Source: Panulirus ornatus
Lineage: Eukaryota; Arthropoda; Malacostraca; Decapoda; Palinuridae
Direction: 5' to 3'
DNA length: 64,000 nucleotides
NCBI RefSeq assembly: GCF_036320965.1
Contig: NC_092269.1
Span: forward strand, 32,387,843-32,451,842
Below the pieces are notes generated by a model. It made no database searches, was not told the DNA's origin, and was given only the letters and a program-made list of their open reading frames with translations. The position numbers and the translations under genes are program-made. Each line of letters starts with the position of its first letter. Position 1 is the stretch's first letter. Below, piece after piece: positions 1-11,329 of this stretch.

Positions 1-41
1 AACCCTTATAAACAATCTAATTCAAACTCACCCCAGCACTG

Positions 42-44
<3 letters not shown>

Positions 45-109
<65 letters not shown>
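45..109. repeat. (CT)n microsatellite
   Basis: Uninterrupted CT dinucleotide tract of about 32 units. Confidence 0.98.
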
Positions 110-112
<3 letters not shown>

Positions 113-302
113 TCATCCTTATCACTCGAATGTCACTAAAATACACATACATATACATTAACAAAGTACGTTAGACTTCGTCTACTTGCAGCTACGCCGC
201 GAATGAGAAGTCACCTTCCTCACTCCAAAGTAATCCATCCTTTCCCTGGTCGTGACTGCAGCGCAGCCTTGAACCCATGAAGAAAGGGGCCCTTGGGGTT
301 AT

Positions 303-303
<1 letters not shown>

Positions 304-353
<50 letters not shown>
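304..353. repeat. (TAA)n microsatellite
   Basis: Perfect trinucleotide tract of about 16 units, just before a CCGA-rich unique segment. Confidence 0.97.
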
Positions 354-354
<1 letters not shown>

Positions 355-2600
355 AAAGGGCTTTAGGGCCGCTCAGCCCCGAGGATTTCGGATGGATTCC
401 AGCGGAGTGGACTGGCTACACTAACGACCCAATAAATACCGGCAAATATATGTGTTCGGCCGTCGTCCGTAACAAACATCCAAGACGAAATATATGTGCA
501 AACTACGGGAGGAACGGTCGCCACCTGACACACGACCCGACCTGTAACGGTGAATAATACACAAGTGTAATCATTACCTGCGGGCAGATCAATTATCGGA
601 AATACCATACCCCAGGAGAGAAAGAACGCCAGCGACTCTTGAAATATCCTGAAGGCCTATATAAAACACATCACGAAAACCTGACTGCACAGTTGCAATG
701 ACTGCAAATACGAAAAAAGAAGATTAAATTCATCGCCTTGTGGGCAACATGTCATCAAAATTAACATACACTGAAAAGCGCAAAACATAACCTTTACCCT
801 CCGGTGTAATCAATTATCCGAATAATTCCAGCCATTACGACCGATAACCTATTGAGTTCCCGTAAGATTAACGACCGGATACAAGGCCTACAAGACCACA
901 CTATCCTCCCCACCTGGAACTGGATTGGGAGGATTGGTATTTTGCGGCAAACTCCCAGACAAAAAAACGAATCACGAATCACGTAGCCTGAAACTACTGT
1001 CTTGTGTTTGCTATCTTCTTAATCGCGGAGCCTTGAAGACGGAAGGGTTAAAGGCATCTACAACTCGCTACAACAGTTGTGTCGGGTGTGCAGTGTATGA
1101 AGTCAACCGTCGACAACCTGAATGAGTAACAAATTTAAGTTTGATTTCCTGTATCGCTTACTCAAACGAACCAATGACGAGAGAGAAGGATGAACGGAAC
1201 CGCTGCTTACGTTTTCCTCTCACGTATCACATTAATATCATCCCCCCCCCAAAAAAAAACTCCTTAGATGGACTCCAGTACAATTTCAAACTGGACGCCC
1301 AGAGTTATCAGTCGTGCACATCAATATACGCCCAGCGAAACACGTGCCAAGTGGTCCACTACTTCGAACAGAGACCCACACCACGGGGATATGACCAAGT
1401 ACTCTCCATCCACGCCGACACTTCACCATCTTCATACCTGGTAGCTCCGGGGAGCTGGCAACGAAGCCCAAAGTCCATTACTTCCACAACCACACACACA
1501 CACAAACAACTTCCTACAACCACGAGCACAACAACATCAGCTTTCACACACGAATTAATCTCGGGTAATATATCGCACTTTATTACTCCCTGTCTCACAG
1601 GAAATGAACACAGAGGTCTCCCCAGAGCTGTGAGTATTGGGAGCAGCGCGCGCTACTTTGACGTCCTCCGGCGGCGGAGGGGGAAAACATCTAATGCATC
1701 AAAACATACACATTTACTCCTCAAGTCCCATCCACGAATATATGATACGTCTGTTTCCGGGGTCGTGAGTACAGCAATCTTCCCCTCGAGAACGGCCATC
1801 ATGGCAGTCATTATCAAATTACGCAACAATACATATCATACAAACGGACAGTCAAAAAATTTAAAGAAATAAAATAAATGCAGCATATGCTCTACAGGTC
1901 AATCCGGTCGTCACGACGAACCCCGGTAAAATACAGTCATTATATGTACTCCCACCAATCTGACCTTTTAAGTCCGTCTGAAACGGTGGAATAATAATCC
2001 AAAAAAAAAAAGTAAATTCCATAAAAAAAAATTGTAAAGGATTTTCTCGAGGACGTTCTGTTTTAGGAGGGGTGGCGTAGTGAGAGCACATTCAAGGAAA
2101 ATTCGGTCGGAACGCCGCTGCTGTCCCAACCACGGGTGAGAAAGGCAGAACTTCATTGGATCCTGACGCTGGAAAAACCCCTCCTCCACAGTATACTCCC
2201 TATTACAGTGAGAGCTCCGTCATGCATGTGCCCAAACGCCATGAGTCCGAAGCGTCCTGGGGTTCCATGCTCTTCCGTACTGCCTCATTTTGGTGCCGAA
2301 GTATGCGATCCAAAGTGACTGACCATTTCCCTCCAAGGCCACGAAGAACGGATAACCCAAGTTTATGTAGGCCAGCCATCCTGCTAACAATGGATTAGTG
2401 TGGTCAAGCTTTCTGAAGCTCGCGTGTAAATTTACTATTAGGCCAGGCAAGATCTATTTATAATACTACCAAGGCGACGGCACGCTAACTAACTAATAGC
2501 ACTGGGATTATGGGTCAAACATGCCTCTTGTTTTTTTTTTTTAAATTGGACATCTGTACGCAGAGGCGACTTACACACGAGTTGAATCCCGAAAAAAAAA
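354..2600. other. Mixed sequence without recognisable gene
   Basis: No family is recognised. The stretch has several poly-A/poly-T runs (for example 1246-1259, 1999-2010, 2529-2542). Open frames occur on both strands but none shows a domain. The longest is described separately. Confidence 0.5.
1141..1872 (+). CDS. Unrecognised 243-codon open frame, doubtful
   Basis: This frame is the longest stop-free stretch that is not a simple tandem repeat. It opens at a TTG; the first ATG is about 11 codons further in (1173). The product would be rich in Ser, Thr and His, with a Thr-rich stretch near residues 115-132 (ITSTTTHTHKQLPTTTSTTT) produced by an ACA-rich DNA segment. No signal peptide, membrane segment or known domain is visible. 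The + strand here is C- and A-rich and G-poor, which lowers the frequency of TAG and TGA and can explain the length by chance. Two shorter frames overlap it on the minus strand. It could be a single exon of an unknown gene, but I favour a chance open frame. Confidence 0.12.
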   Translation: MISCIAYSNEPMTREKDERNRCLRFPLTYHINIIPPPKKNSLDGLQYNFKLDAQSYQSCTSIYAQRNTCQVVHYFEQRPTPRGYDQVLSIHADTSPSSYLVAPGSWQRSPKSITSTTTHTHKQLPTTTSTTTSAFTHELISGNISHFITPCLTGNEHRGLPRAVSIGSSARYFDVLRRRRGKTSNASKHTHLLLKSHPRIYDTSVSGVVSTAIFPSRTAIMAVIIKLRNNTYHTNGQSKNLKK

Positions 2601-2689
2601 TTAAAAAAAAACTACCATGAAACGAATTAATATTAGTCAGTGAAATAATGGAAAGGATGGGAGGGAAAATGTGTGAGCGGTGTTGAGCG

Positions 2690-2933
2690 CAGCGGCAGGC
2701 GAGCGGAGGAGGGTGGGCTGGGTCGGCGACGGTGAGGCCCGGTCTCCCGCGCACTCTCCTCCCTCTCTCCCTCCCTCTCTCTCATGCCCTCCTCCACAAC
2801 GACGTAGGTCCCCCCTCCCCCCTCACCCTCACCGGCTGGCTCACCCTCCCACACGGCGGGAGGCAGGCGGGGAGGGGCGAATGTTCCGATGATGCACTGG
2901 CTGGCTGGAGCAAGAGGAAGTGGCACCACTGCA

Positions 2934-2935
<2 letters not shown>
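2690..2935. other. GC-rich segment with pyrimidine runs
   Basis: GC-rich stretch with CCCTCC and CTCACC runs and several CpG, just before a (GT)n tract. It could be an old minisatellite edge. No gene is visible. Confidence 0.4.

Positions 2936-2982
<47 letters not shown>
2936..2982. repeat. (GT)n microsatellite
   Basis: About 23 uninterrupted GT units. Confidence 0.98.
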
Positions 2983-2984
<2 letters not shown>

Positions 2985-3059
2985 TAGGGGGAGGGGGGGA
3001 GTAGTATATGCGGGTGAGAGCTGTCAAGTTGAAGGGCTGTGCGTAATGCGTAGCAGGGG

Positions 3060-3335
3060 ATACAGGAAGAGGAATGGCCCCAGGCGAAGGTGTAATAGTG
3101 AACAGATCAAGGGCGGGGCTGGGCCAGGGAGGCTGTGAGGGTGGGGGTTGGGGGGTGTGGGGGGTTAAGGGGAGTGAAATGAGTGGGAGGGGAAAGGAGG
3201 GAGTGAGGGCTAGTGTGCCACCTGGGAAGGCAGGGAGCGATGTAGCAAGGGCTAGTGTGCCACCTGGGAAGGGATGGATGAAGGGAGACGGTGTAAATGT
3301 ACCACCTACGAAGGGAGTCACTACCTACACACCTA
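3060..3335. repeat. Degenerate G-rich minisatellite
   Basis: The phrase GCTAGTGTGCCACCTGGGAA occurs twice about 45 bases apart (near 3209 and 3250), and a third, mutated copy (GTAAATGTACCACCTACGAA) follows. Units before these are recognisable only as GGGAGTG-rich text. Confidence 0.7.
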
Positions 3336-3899
3336 CGAGTACGTACGGCGAGATTTTTGGCAACCATTACGCAGGTTTAGCGCGTAGCGCTCACCGCATG
3401 TCTTTGCTTGGCTGACAATACTGTTTTGTCTACCGCCATGCATACTGCAGCAGTCAACCCAGGCTCATCTGTGACTATCTTTAACCATTCATCTTGGATC
3501 CTTTTGAATGCTTCTGTACTCATCCCGCGCAGATTTTTCTATTCCACCAGGTAAGGCGCTGAACAGTCTTTCTAGCTTTCTCGCTTGGCTTTAACAAGTC
3601 TGATAATTATACTTTTGATATATTTCAGGGAGTCACTGACGACTTCAATCAGCTTCTTCCTTGACGGGAATTTGTTGGTCCATCATTCCTAATATTCTCA
3701 GTTTGATGCCATTTGTATATTACCGAACATTCATTCTATTTTCTAGGCATCAAAGTTAATGAGCTTAAACCTCACATCGTAAATTCATACGCTACTGACC
3801 CTCGGATCTGTTTGTGACGTGCTTCTTGATTATTTTCAACTAAATATTTTCACCCTGCTTCGACTGTGGCCATATAATACAGCAGGATTCAACCTTACT

Positions 3900-4570
3900 G
3901 TTCGTGTATGTAATGACCGGGAGGGAGAGGGTGGGGGCAGGATAGAGGTTGGGGAGCAGGGGGTGGTGTGGTCTCGTGTAGCACCCACCCGGGAGGGAGT
4001 CCCTGGCTACATAATGAGGAGGATGACATCTCGTTGCGCTCGCATGTTTGTCTTTATGAGAGAGAGAGAAAAAAAGGAGTGAGTTTGGCTCCTAGATGTG
4101 GCTGGGAGAGGGGAGGGGGGAGAGGTTCTTGAGTGGGGTGGGTGGGGAGGGTGGGCTTCTAAGTGCGGCGGGGAGAAGGCGAAGGGGAGGTTCTTGGGTG
4201 GGGTGGGTGTGGACGGACAAGCTCCTGAATGTGGCGTGGAAGGGGAGGTACTCGGGTGAATCCAGTGGGAAAGGGGGTACGGTAAGGCTCCTACGTGAAG
4301 GAGGGAAGGGACGGACAGAGAGGCTCCGGCGTGTGGGGGGGGGGGGGGGTTAGTGACGAGGGAGGCGAGTCGGACGTGCACCACCAGGTAGGAAGACTCG
4401 GTGGGTCAGGCGCCATGTATGGGGTAGCAACAATGGGTTCGGACGTGTAGGGGACGGGGTGGATGGGGCACCACTAGCGGGGTAGCAACAAGGAGGGGGT
4501 CGGACGTGTAGCAGGTAGGATATGTAGGGGAGGAAGGGGTGCGTGAGATTCCTGACTGTGGGACAAAGAG
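3900..4570. repeat. Degenerate purine-rich minisatellite
   Basis: Repeating theme GGCTCCTAGATGTGGCTGGGAG, seen also as GGGCTTCTAAGTGCGGCGGGGA, AAGCTCCTGAATGTGGCGTGGA and GAGGCTCCGGCGTGTGG, roughly every 50-60 bases. The strand is very G-rich. Open frames on both strands in this interval follow from the missing T and A and are not genes. Confidence 0.75.
4135..4155 (+). other. Predicted G-quadruplex motif
   Basis: Five runs of three or more G separated by single bases: GGGG-T-GGG-T-GGGG-A-GGG-T-GGG. This fits the standard four-run G-quadruplex rule with one-base loops, which is the most stable class. It lies within the purine-rich minisatellite. Confidence 0.75.
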
Positions 4571-4980
4571 ATGTGGGACGTCGCCGACGACGCTCTTACT
4601 ATCAAATCTATCACATAGATGAGGAGGGTGAGACTTGAGCGTCCGGTGTGAGACTCTACACACGGTAGCCATAAAAGCAAAACTCTCAAGATAGACCGGC
4701 CTCACATCAATACTCGAGATATGCCAACACCCCCATCATAATATTCAATATATTTACAATGACACGCACACACTGACACTTCAAATGTCATCTGATTACG
4801 CTACGTACAAGGTGTGAACTCCTGTAAGTGGAGGAGGGGATGGGGGGGGGGAAGTGTGAAACGCTACAAGTAATTGTGTCTTTTTACTGTAAGGAATGGC
4901 TGGCGGGGAGGGGCCTGGTGGAGAGTAATCATGGCGGGAGAGGTTGTAAATGATCTGGAAGGTGCAGCGGAGAGAAGGGA

Positions 4981-4991
4981 TAGAGAGAGCC

Positions 4992-5078
<87 letters not shown>
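4981..5078. repeat. (GA)n microsatellite
   Basis: Impure GA from 4981, pure from 5001, about 38 pure units. Confidence 0.98.
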
Positions 5079-5082
<4 letters not shown>

Positions 5083-5103
5083 CATGGGTTCAAGTTGTGG
5101 CCA

Positions 5104-5335
5104 CGGGAGACGGCGCAATGGCAGGAGGAGGAGGAGGGGAGGAGGAGGGAGTGACGTAAGATGATGATGAGGATGATGGTGAGGAGGAGGAGAAGAGGAG
5201 GAAAACTGACCAATAGAGTTTGAAGAATCGACGAGGGAAGAGGATGCGAGCAGGAAGTAAGAAGAAAAAGGAGGAGAAGAGAAGAGGAGGAGGAGGAGGA
5301 GGAGGAGGAGGAGGAGGGAGAAGAGGAGGAGGAGG
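5104..5335. repeat. (GGA)n / (GAT)n purine tract
   Basis: GGA-rich text at 5120-5155, a short GATGAT run at 5160-5180, and a long GGA array at 5284-5335. With the preceding (GA)n this makes a nearly 350-base purine-rich strand. The minus-strand poly-Ser, poly-Leu and poly-Pro frames across it are repeat artefacts. Confidence 0.93.
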
Positions 5336-5639
5336 AGATAATAAAAGCGGAGGGAGGAGAGAACCAATCAACCCACAACCGCCGTTAGCCTCGCCAAACC
5401 GTCACCTCCACCTTATGTAACCCAGAACGTAACACATTCACAACACAAAAATATATGTAACCATAAACCAAAAATCAATCCACTAATACACTGACGATAT
5501 ATCAGGGGCTAGTGATCGCTCTTAATTACCCTCAGATGAAAATAAAACGTCCTCTCCCGCAAAAGGCTTAGCAAAGGAAAACAAACTGTTTACATGCAAC
5601 ACAAGTGCTCATTGTCTAATACAATCTGCAAAACAGTGT

Positions 5640-5850
5640 CTATATAAACAGCTCTCCTCCTTAACACCTAATGAGCCTATAAACACTCCGTAAATCCCAG
5701 GAATGAGCCCATACACATTCCGTAAAACCAAAGAGTTAGCCTACATACATTTCGTAACTCCTGAGGAGTCAATATACATATAAGCCTATATAAATTTCGC
5801 AACACCGTGGGCGTAAACACATTTCGTTACACAGAGGAGTTTACACATAT
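5640..5850. repeat. Degenerate minisatellite, about 42-base theme
   Basis: Recurrent phrases of the type GAGCCTATAAACACTCCGTAA: near 5673, 5706 (CCCATACACATTCCGTAA), 5738 (CCTACATACATTTCGTAA), 5784 (CCTATATAAATTTCGCAA) and 5810 (GCGTAAACACATTTCGTTA). Units have diverged heavily. Confidence 0.65.
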
Positions 5851-6009
5851 ATTTCTCTTTTTTCGTGTACTGTCGAATCCCCTTCGACTGTTTTCTCCCC
5901 TTAGGGATAATCTATCACAAACTGAACGTTCCTGTAATATCTCATTTAGGCCAACAATACATATGGGGTTTCTAGCCTCTATCTTACCTCCCAGACACAC
6001 AGGAACGTA

Positions 6010-6496
6010 CTATATATAAGCCAATGCGTAACATTTTAACATCTTGTAAAACTCAATATCAAAAACACGTATCCTCGTGTATAAACATTAAAATTTATAC
6101 ATATATTTCTAATGAACTTTATATACCACCCTCAAAATGTTAAAACATTATAATTTCTGGTTAATCATGAGAGACCTTTATTTACTAGCAGTACGTGTGA
6201 GCTCATACCAAGTACCCACCCTCTTAGCACACGCCCTACACCACCAGCTTCCACGGAGAAACGGTCCCACTCATCCTCTCTCTCCACGGTCACAGCTCTG
6301 CCTCGCCCCATAAAAAGAATTTCGGAGGCGCTAAATTTCAGACAACATCGCTGTTGAACTTAGGTAACCTTTCAATCGTGAGTCAACGGGTACATTTCCC
6401 TAACTAGACGTCGACTGCATAAGTCCTCGAGCGACGGAGGTTTGAGCTACGTCTCTTCGTCGTACATCAACTGACTTATATCTCTTTCTTGTATCT
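6010..6496. other. AT-rich unique-looking sequence
   Basis: No repeat unit, open frame or motif stands out. Confidence 0.4.
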
Positions 6497-6567
6497 CCCC
6501 TGATGATGTGATTATTACACGAAAGTGCACTTGGGAACTTTTGTTTCATATCCCCATGGACTCAAAG

Positions 6568-6569
<2 letters not shown>
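6497..6569 (+). mobile_element. Short interspersed repeat beside (AT)n, copy 1
   Basis: CCCCTGATGATGTGATTATT, then an ACACGAAAGTGCACTTGGGAAC core and CCCCATGGACTCAAAGGAA, ends directly in (AT)n. A second copy with the same order and the same junction to (AT)n is at 62944-63020, 56 kb away. I recall this sequence from decapod genomic reads but cannot name the family. Confidence 0.75.

Positions 6570-6649
<80 letters not shown>
6570..6649. repeat. (AT)n microsatellite
   Basis: About 40 units, abutting the short repeat on its left. Confidence 0.98.
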
Positions 6650-6889
6650 CGAAGAGGAAGAATGATAACAGAAGGACTGGAGCGAGGGATAGATCCTGCC
6701 GCACACAAAGGTACATATCGACCCGTGGTTCCGAAAGCCAACGAGACTCGAGGCCGTACGTTTTACGACGCAATGGAGAGAAAACAGGTTTCTGAGACGA
6801 GAGAGAGAGAAAAAAAAAAAAGCTGGAATTAGCTCAGGTTTCTGGGAAACACAGGAAAAACATAGCGTATCTGGCGCCTACCTGCCGTC

Positions 6890-7160
6890 GGCTTTGGGGG
6901 GGTCGTCTGTCTAAAAATTACAGTTTCGTGGGATGGTCGAGAGAGATATGTATCCCAAGGTTAGGATCGGGGGAGGCACAGGGGTACTCTCTGTCCTATG
7001 AATACATTCTGATAGTGGTTGTCTCTGTGCTAAGAAATCATCCCAGTCCACGTGCCCTACTCCTCGGAGGGTTCGACTCCCTCCATAAGTTAACACAGAA
7101 CTGCGGTCGGTGTTCGTGTGTCTGTTTTTAGGGGGTTCCCTGGGGGTTCCATGATTACTG

Positions 7161-7161
<1 letters not shown>
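6890..7161. repeat. Outer, decayed units of the 42-base minisatellite
   Basis: Phrases like TCCCAAGGTTAGGATCGGGG (about 6952) resemble TCCCAAGGTTAGAAGCAAAG (about 8186) and the GTTACAGAGCCAAGGTTTCG core at 7880-7945. The array therefore probably once reached this far, and was later interrupted by two (CT)n tracts. Confidence 0.45.

Positions 7162-7233
<72 letters not shown>
7162..7233. repeat. (CT)n microsatellite
   Basis: About 36 pure units inside the decayed minisatellite region. Confidence 0.98.
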
Positions 7234-7236
<3 letters not shown>

Positions 7237-7500
7237 CAAGGTTATAGATAGCTCCGGGGACTTCATCTTCGTCCCGCGGTTGTGGTTTCGTAGGGCCGGG
7301 ACCCATCCCAAGGTCAGAGCTCCAGGCGGCCCCTCTCTGTCCCAAAGTTAGACTTGGGATGCTGTGGTGTTTGTGGAGCCCAGGAACCTTACGGTTAGTC
7401 AGCGATTTTAAGCTTAAAAAAAAGAAGAGATATCTAAACACGTAAAACTATTTACACAGTATGATTCATGTTCATCATGTCCTTAGGTTTACAGCTTCAC

Positions 7501-7501
<1 letters not shown>

Positions 7502-7572
<71 letters not shown>
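7502..7572. repeat. (CT)n microsatellite
   Basis: About 35 units with one interruption near 7558. Confidence 0.98.
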
Positions 7573-7679
7573 CATGGCAACTGCCTCAACAGCCTCTCCT
7601 AATGTTGCAGTCTGAGGGGGATTCTCTTGCCCCAGTGACTTTTTATTTCTATTTCTAAGGGGTGAAGTAATCTGTTCCA

Positions 7680-8055
7680 AAGTCAAAGTTTCGTGGAGCA
7701 CTTTAGAAGGTTAGTGTTATAAAAATGGTTTCGGTGAACACTTTAGAAGGTTCACGTTACAAAATTGAGGTTCCATGGAACACATTTAGAGGTTCCTGTT
7801 ACAAAGTTAAGGTTTCGGGGATCGCTTTTGGAGGATCCTGTTACAGAGTCAAGGTTTCGAGCAACACAACTGGAGGTTTGTGTTACAGAGCCAAGGTTTC
7901 GAGCAACACATCTGGAGGTTTGTGTTACAGAGCCAAGGTTTCGGGGAGGCCTTCTGGAGGTTCATGTTACAAAATGGTTTCGAAGAGCACTTCTGTGGAT
8001 TTTCGTATCATAAAGTAAAGGCTTAGGGGAGGAGGCACATCTAGAGTGTTCCACA
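7680..8055. repeat. 42-base tandem repeat
   Basis: Unit theme GGTTTCGAGCAACACATCTG + GAGGTTTGTGTTACAGAGCCAA. The two central units (about 7852-7935) are almost identical at 42 bases, and flanking units drift. Because 42 is a multiple of three, the + frame at 7725-8018 stays open and would give a 14-residue peptide repeat (GGLCYRAKVSSNTS). I regard that frame as a by-product of the unit length. Confidence 0.9.
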
Positions 8056-8280
8056 GTCAAGGTCCCTTGTGGTGTTCATCCCTGTCTTTTACTAAGTCAC
8101 CTTCCACGGTTGGCTTCTGTCCCAAGATTCCGGTTTTGGGAGGTTCGTCTCTTGAAGGTTACAATTCCTATGGCTCGCCTCCGTCCCAAGGTTAGAAGCA
8201 AAGGCGATACGTCCTGTCGCAAGGGCACGACTTTGGAGGGCTTGGGGATGGATGGGGGGGGAGGATTTCTCTCTCTTAAT
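8056..8280. repeat. Decayed continuation of the 42-base array
   Basis: Scattered phrases such as CCCAAGATTCCGGTTTTGGG and CTTGAAGGTTACAATTCC keep the order of the 42-base unit but cannot be aligned base by base. Confidence 0.45.
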
Positions 8281-8870
8281 CAAAATTTCGTTAGTTCGTA
8301 TCTTAAGATTACTACTCTGCCACAATAATTCGTACGTCACAAAATTAAAAGACCATAATAAATCATAATGTCTCAAAATTTTACAAGGCGATAATAACTC
8401 GTATGCGTCAAAACTATAGACCCGAAGTAACCCCCTCTCTATCTCAAAATTACAAGGCTACACAAATTCGTAGGTATTTTGAGTTACAAGCCCAGAATAA
8501 CTTTTACGTAATATTACGAGGCCAGAATAACTCAAGGATGGGGAAAAAAAATTGAAGACCCAAAACAACTCGAATGTGCCAATATTACGAGACGAGAATA
8601 ACACGTCTGAAAATCACAAGACCCAGGATAACTCGTATCTCAAAACAACGAGGTCAGAATAACTCGTGACTCAAAATTATAAGACTCATAATAGCTCTCG
8701 TCTCAAAACTACGAGGCCAGCACAGAACCCCCATCTGAAAATTACGAGCCCAGAATAATTCGCACGTCTCAACATTACAAGACCAAAGTAACCCACACCC
8801 AGTCTCAAAACGCCTCAAACTTGTCTCAAAACAACTCACACGTGTCTCTAAATTTCGGGAACAAACGGAC
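8281..8870. repeat. Degenerate minisatellite, 35-45 base theme
   Basis: Many variants of CTCAAAATTACAAGGCCAGAATAACTCGTA occur, for example near 8380, 8440, 8510, 8590, 8640, 8700 and 8760. It follows the 42-base array directly but has a different consensus. Confidence 0.8.
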
Positions 8871-8943
8871 ACAACCGAGATCCCTGGCTCGGGGAGAGGT
8901 ACGGCTCATCGTTCTATGGGTCAAACAAGGCCAACTTCCTTGC

Positions 8944-8975
8944 AGGAGGAGGAGGAGGAGGAGGAGGAGGAGGAG
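8944..8975. repeat. (AGG)n microsatellite
   Basis: About 10 trinucleotide units. Confidence 0.95.
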
Positions 8976-9208
8976 ACATGACCGAAGCTCTACAGAGGCT
9001 ATCTTTCCCAGCACATTAAACGACTGTCATGTCAACCCCCACTCACCAAAAACTGAATAAATAAAATAAAATAGATACAATACAAAAAATAAAATAATGC
9101 TGAGACACTATATTAAAAAAAAAACGTGAATGCTTCGACATGTGTTCTAGGAATCTCTGAGTGATTTCGTCTTATGTACTTTCCCACTTTTTTAATGCCA
9201 CCAATTCC

Positions 9209-9211
<3 letters not shown>

Positions 9212-9271
<60 letters not shown>
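9212..9271. repeat. (AT)n microsatellite
   Basis: About 30 pure units. Confidence 0.98.
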
Positions 9272-9272
<1 letters not shown>

Positions 9273-9939
9273 GTATCATAACGAGACCATGATAATACAG
9301 TTCACGTGGTTGTGCAGTGAAAACCCGTCAACGCTGTACACCGTGTCCAAGATCGATTTTTCCACAAACAAAATAAAAAATAAATAAAAATAAAAACACT
9401 CACTGAGCAACCAATGGGCCACGACAAATGGCAGACACACAAATCCAATAAACCTTTATTCATCCATTCATTTAAATACATAAAACACAAAGGCAAGGCA
9501 AAAAAGGCAGACAGACCAAAGCATACAGAGACGCAAGCAAGGGCAGGAGGTAAGGCGAGAGTAACAACAAGGGAGGGGCAGCAAGAGACGATCAGACACT
9601 GCCGGAGGTGGTCGGGGTGGATAAGCTGGTCCAACGCAGTTAGCAGTTACCTCAGACCAAACAGGTTCTCACTTCCCTGATTCAACCCCATTAGTTTCCA
9701 CGACAGAAGAGAGAGAGAGAGAGAGAAAAAAAAAAGACAAAAAAAAATGAATAAATAAAACCTCACGCGAGCGAGGCAATAGTTTCCCCATCAACTCAAA
9801 TAAATCATATCTACATAATAAAAGGACTGAATATAATAATTATTACCGCACGACGGAGCTGCTCCTCCATGTGTAAAATCACGAGACACGCTGCCGTAAG
9901 GCATACATACTGTACATAACGCAAACTGGGCATACGGCA
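9272..9939. other. Unique-looking AT-rich sequence
   Basis: Contains an A-rich stretch (9365-9395) and a short (GA)n with poly-A tail (9708-9735). No gene or clear mobile element is visible. Confidence 0.4.
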
Positions 9940-10072
<133 letters not shown>

Positions 10073-10218
10073 CGCTTAGGGCATACCGTACATGTATGAT
10101 GACATGATATACACCAGCATCATGCACTCCCTTGCCAGGTTGAGCGTGCAGTCAATAAAATATCCGCACGCCGCACTACATTCTCCATTATGCATGACCT
10201 TACTTCCCAAACAATAAA

Positions 10219-10222
<4 letters not shown>

Positions 10223-10304
<82 letters not shown>
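10223..10304. repeat. (AT)n microsatellite
   Basis: About 40 units; its right edge is the 3' end of the mobile element at 10305. Confidence 0.98.
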
Positions 10305-10306
<2 letters not shown>

Positions 10307-10549
10307 TTCTTTTTCTTTCATACTATTCGCCATTTCCCGCATTAGCGAGGTAGCGTTAAGAACAGAGGACTGTGCCTTAGAGGGAATATCCTCACCTGGC
10401 CCCCTTCTCTGTTCCTTCTTTTGGAAAATTAAAAAAAAAAAAAAACGAGAGGGGAGGATTTCCAGCCCCCCCGCTCCCTTTCCTTTTAGTCGCCTTCTAC
10501 GACACGCAGGGAATACGTGGGAAGTATTCTTTCTCCCCTATCCCCAGGG

Positions 10550-10552
<3 letters not shown>
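10305..10552 (-). mobile_element. Short retroelement (ASR), minus copy
   Basis: I use 'ASR' for the roughly 240-base repeat bounded by (AT)n that recurs in this window. Read on the minus strand it runs TATCCCTGGGGATAGGGGAG, TTCCCTGCGTGTCGTAGAAG, GCGACTAAAAGG, a G-rich run, GGCTGGAAATCCTCCCCTCTCG, a poly-T/A run, GGAACAGAGAAGGGGGCCAG, GAGGATATTCCCTC, CAGTCCTCTGTTCTTAACGC, TACCTCGCTAATGCGGGAAA, TGGCGAATAGTATGAAAG. It has no open frame. Near full-length copies are at 49070, 49325 and 62623. It is probably a non-autonomous, LINE-mobilised element (see the findings); I recall it as frequent in decapod DNA. Confidence 0.88.

Positions 10553-10553
<1 letters not shown>

Positions 10554-10632
<79 letters not shown>
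10554..10632. repeat. (AT)n microsatellite
   Basis: About 39 units with one AC interruption near 10613; abuts the 5' end of the minus ASR copy. Confidence 0.97.
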
Positions 10633-10634
<2 letters not shown>

Positions 10635-10857
10635 GTATTTTCACCCGAGTTTCTCTGACGTATGGAAAAACCAATATTTAAAATACCCGGATGAGGCGTG
10701 TGCTTCCCCAACACCCCGAGCCATCACTAAATACATCCACCACCCTCCTCGTACTTCCCCCACATTAATATAATGCGGAGCCTGAGCGAGAAACACACCC
10801 ATACTACGCACTTAACCGGGATCTCTCTCTCCCCCCCTGCTGGATGCGTGTGATTAT

Positions 10858-10859
<2 letters not shown>

Positions 10860-10894
<35 letters not shown>
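10860..10894. repeat. (AC)n microsatellite
   Basis: About 17 units. Confidence 0.97.
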
Positions 10895-10896
<2 letters not shown>

Positions 10897-11329
10897 CCAC
10901 GTCACGCACCTGTCGAACCTATGAAGTGTGAAAAGGACTTCAAGACGGACTTTAACCCTCTACGAAAGCTTGATGACCCAGGCATTACACCCGTGTGTCA
11001 CGCTTGGTTTCCCCTTAAAGCTAAAAAAAAACAAAAACAAAAACAAAAATAAAAACAGCCGTGGACAACAATGGACCTGTCCCTTCACTGGGACGGATGA
11101 CAAAAAAAAAAAAAAAATAAGACACTTGCACGACACATCTGGTTACTTAGTATATCAGAAAATCATATAAAAAAAAAAATATCATACCCAAATGAACCAA
11201 AAGGTTTCCTCACAAAGAAAAAAAAAAGACAAAAAAAAAAAGCGTGACGCACCTTTTGTTTCACCACATTACTAAACAAAAGACCCCTCCACCAGCCCGC
11301 ACTTATAAAAGGGCGCCCGCACTTTCCTC

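Noticed and set aside
4864..5378. Minus-strand frames of 93-167 codons rich in Ser, Leu and Pro
   Set aside because: They translate (GA)n and (GGA)n; the three frames give SLSL, LSLS and PPP-type text with no other sequence.
7068..7078. GGTTCGACTCC, a perfect B-box match on the + strand
   Set aside because: No A box at the right distance, no T-arm or anticodon stem partner beyond a short GGAGG/CCTCC pairing, and it lies in decayed minisatellite text. A chance match is likely.
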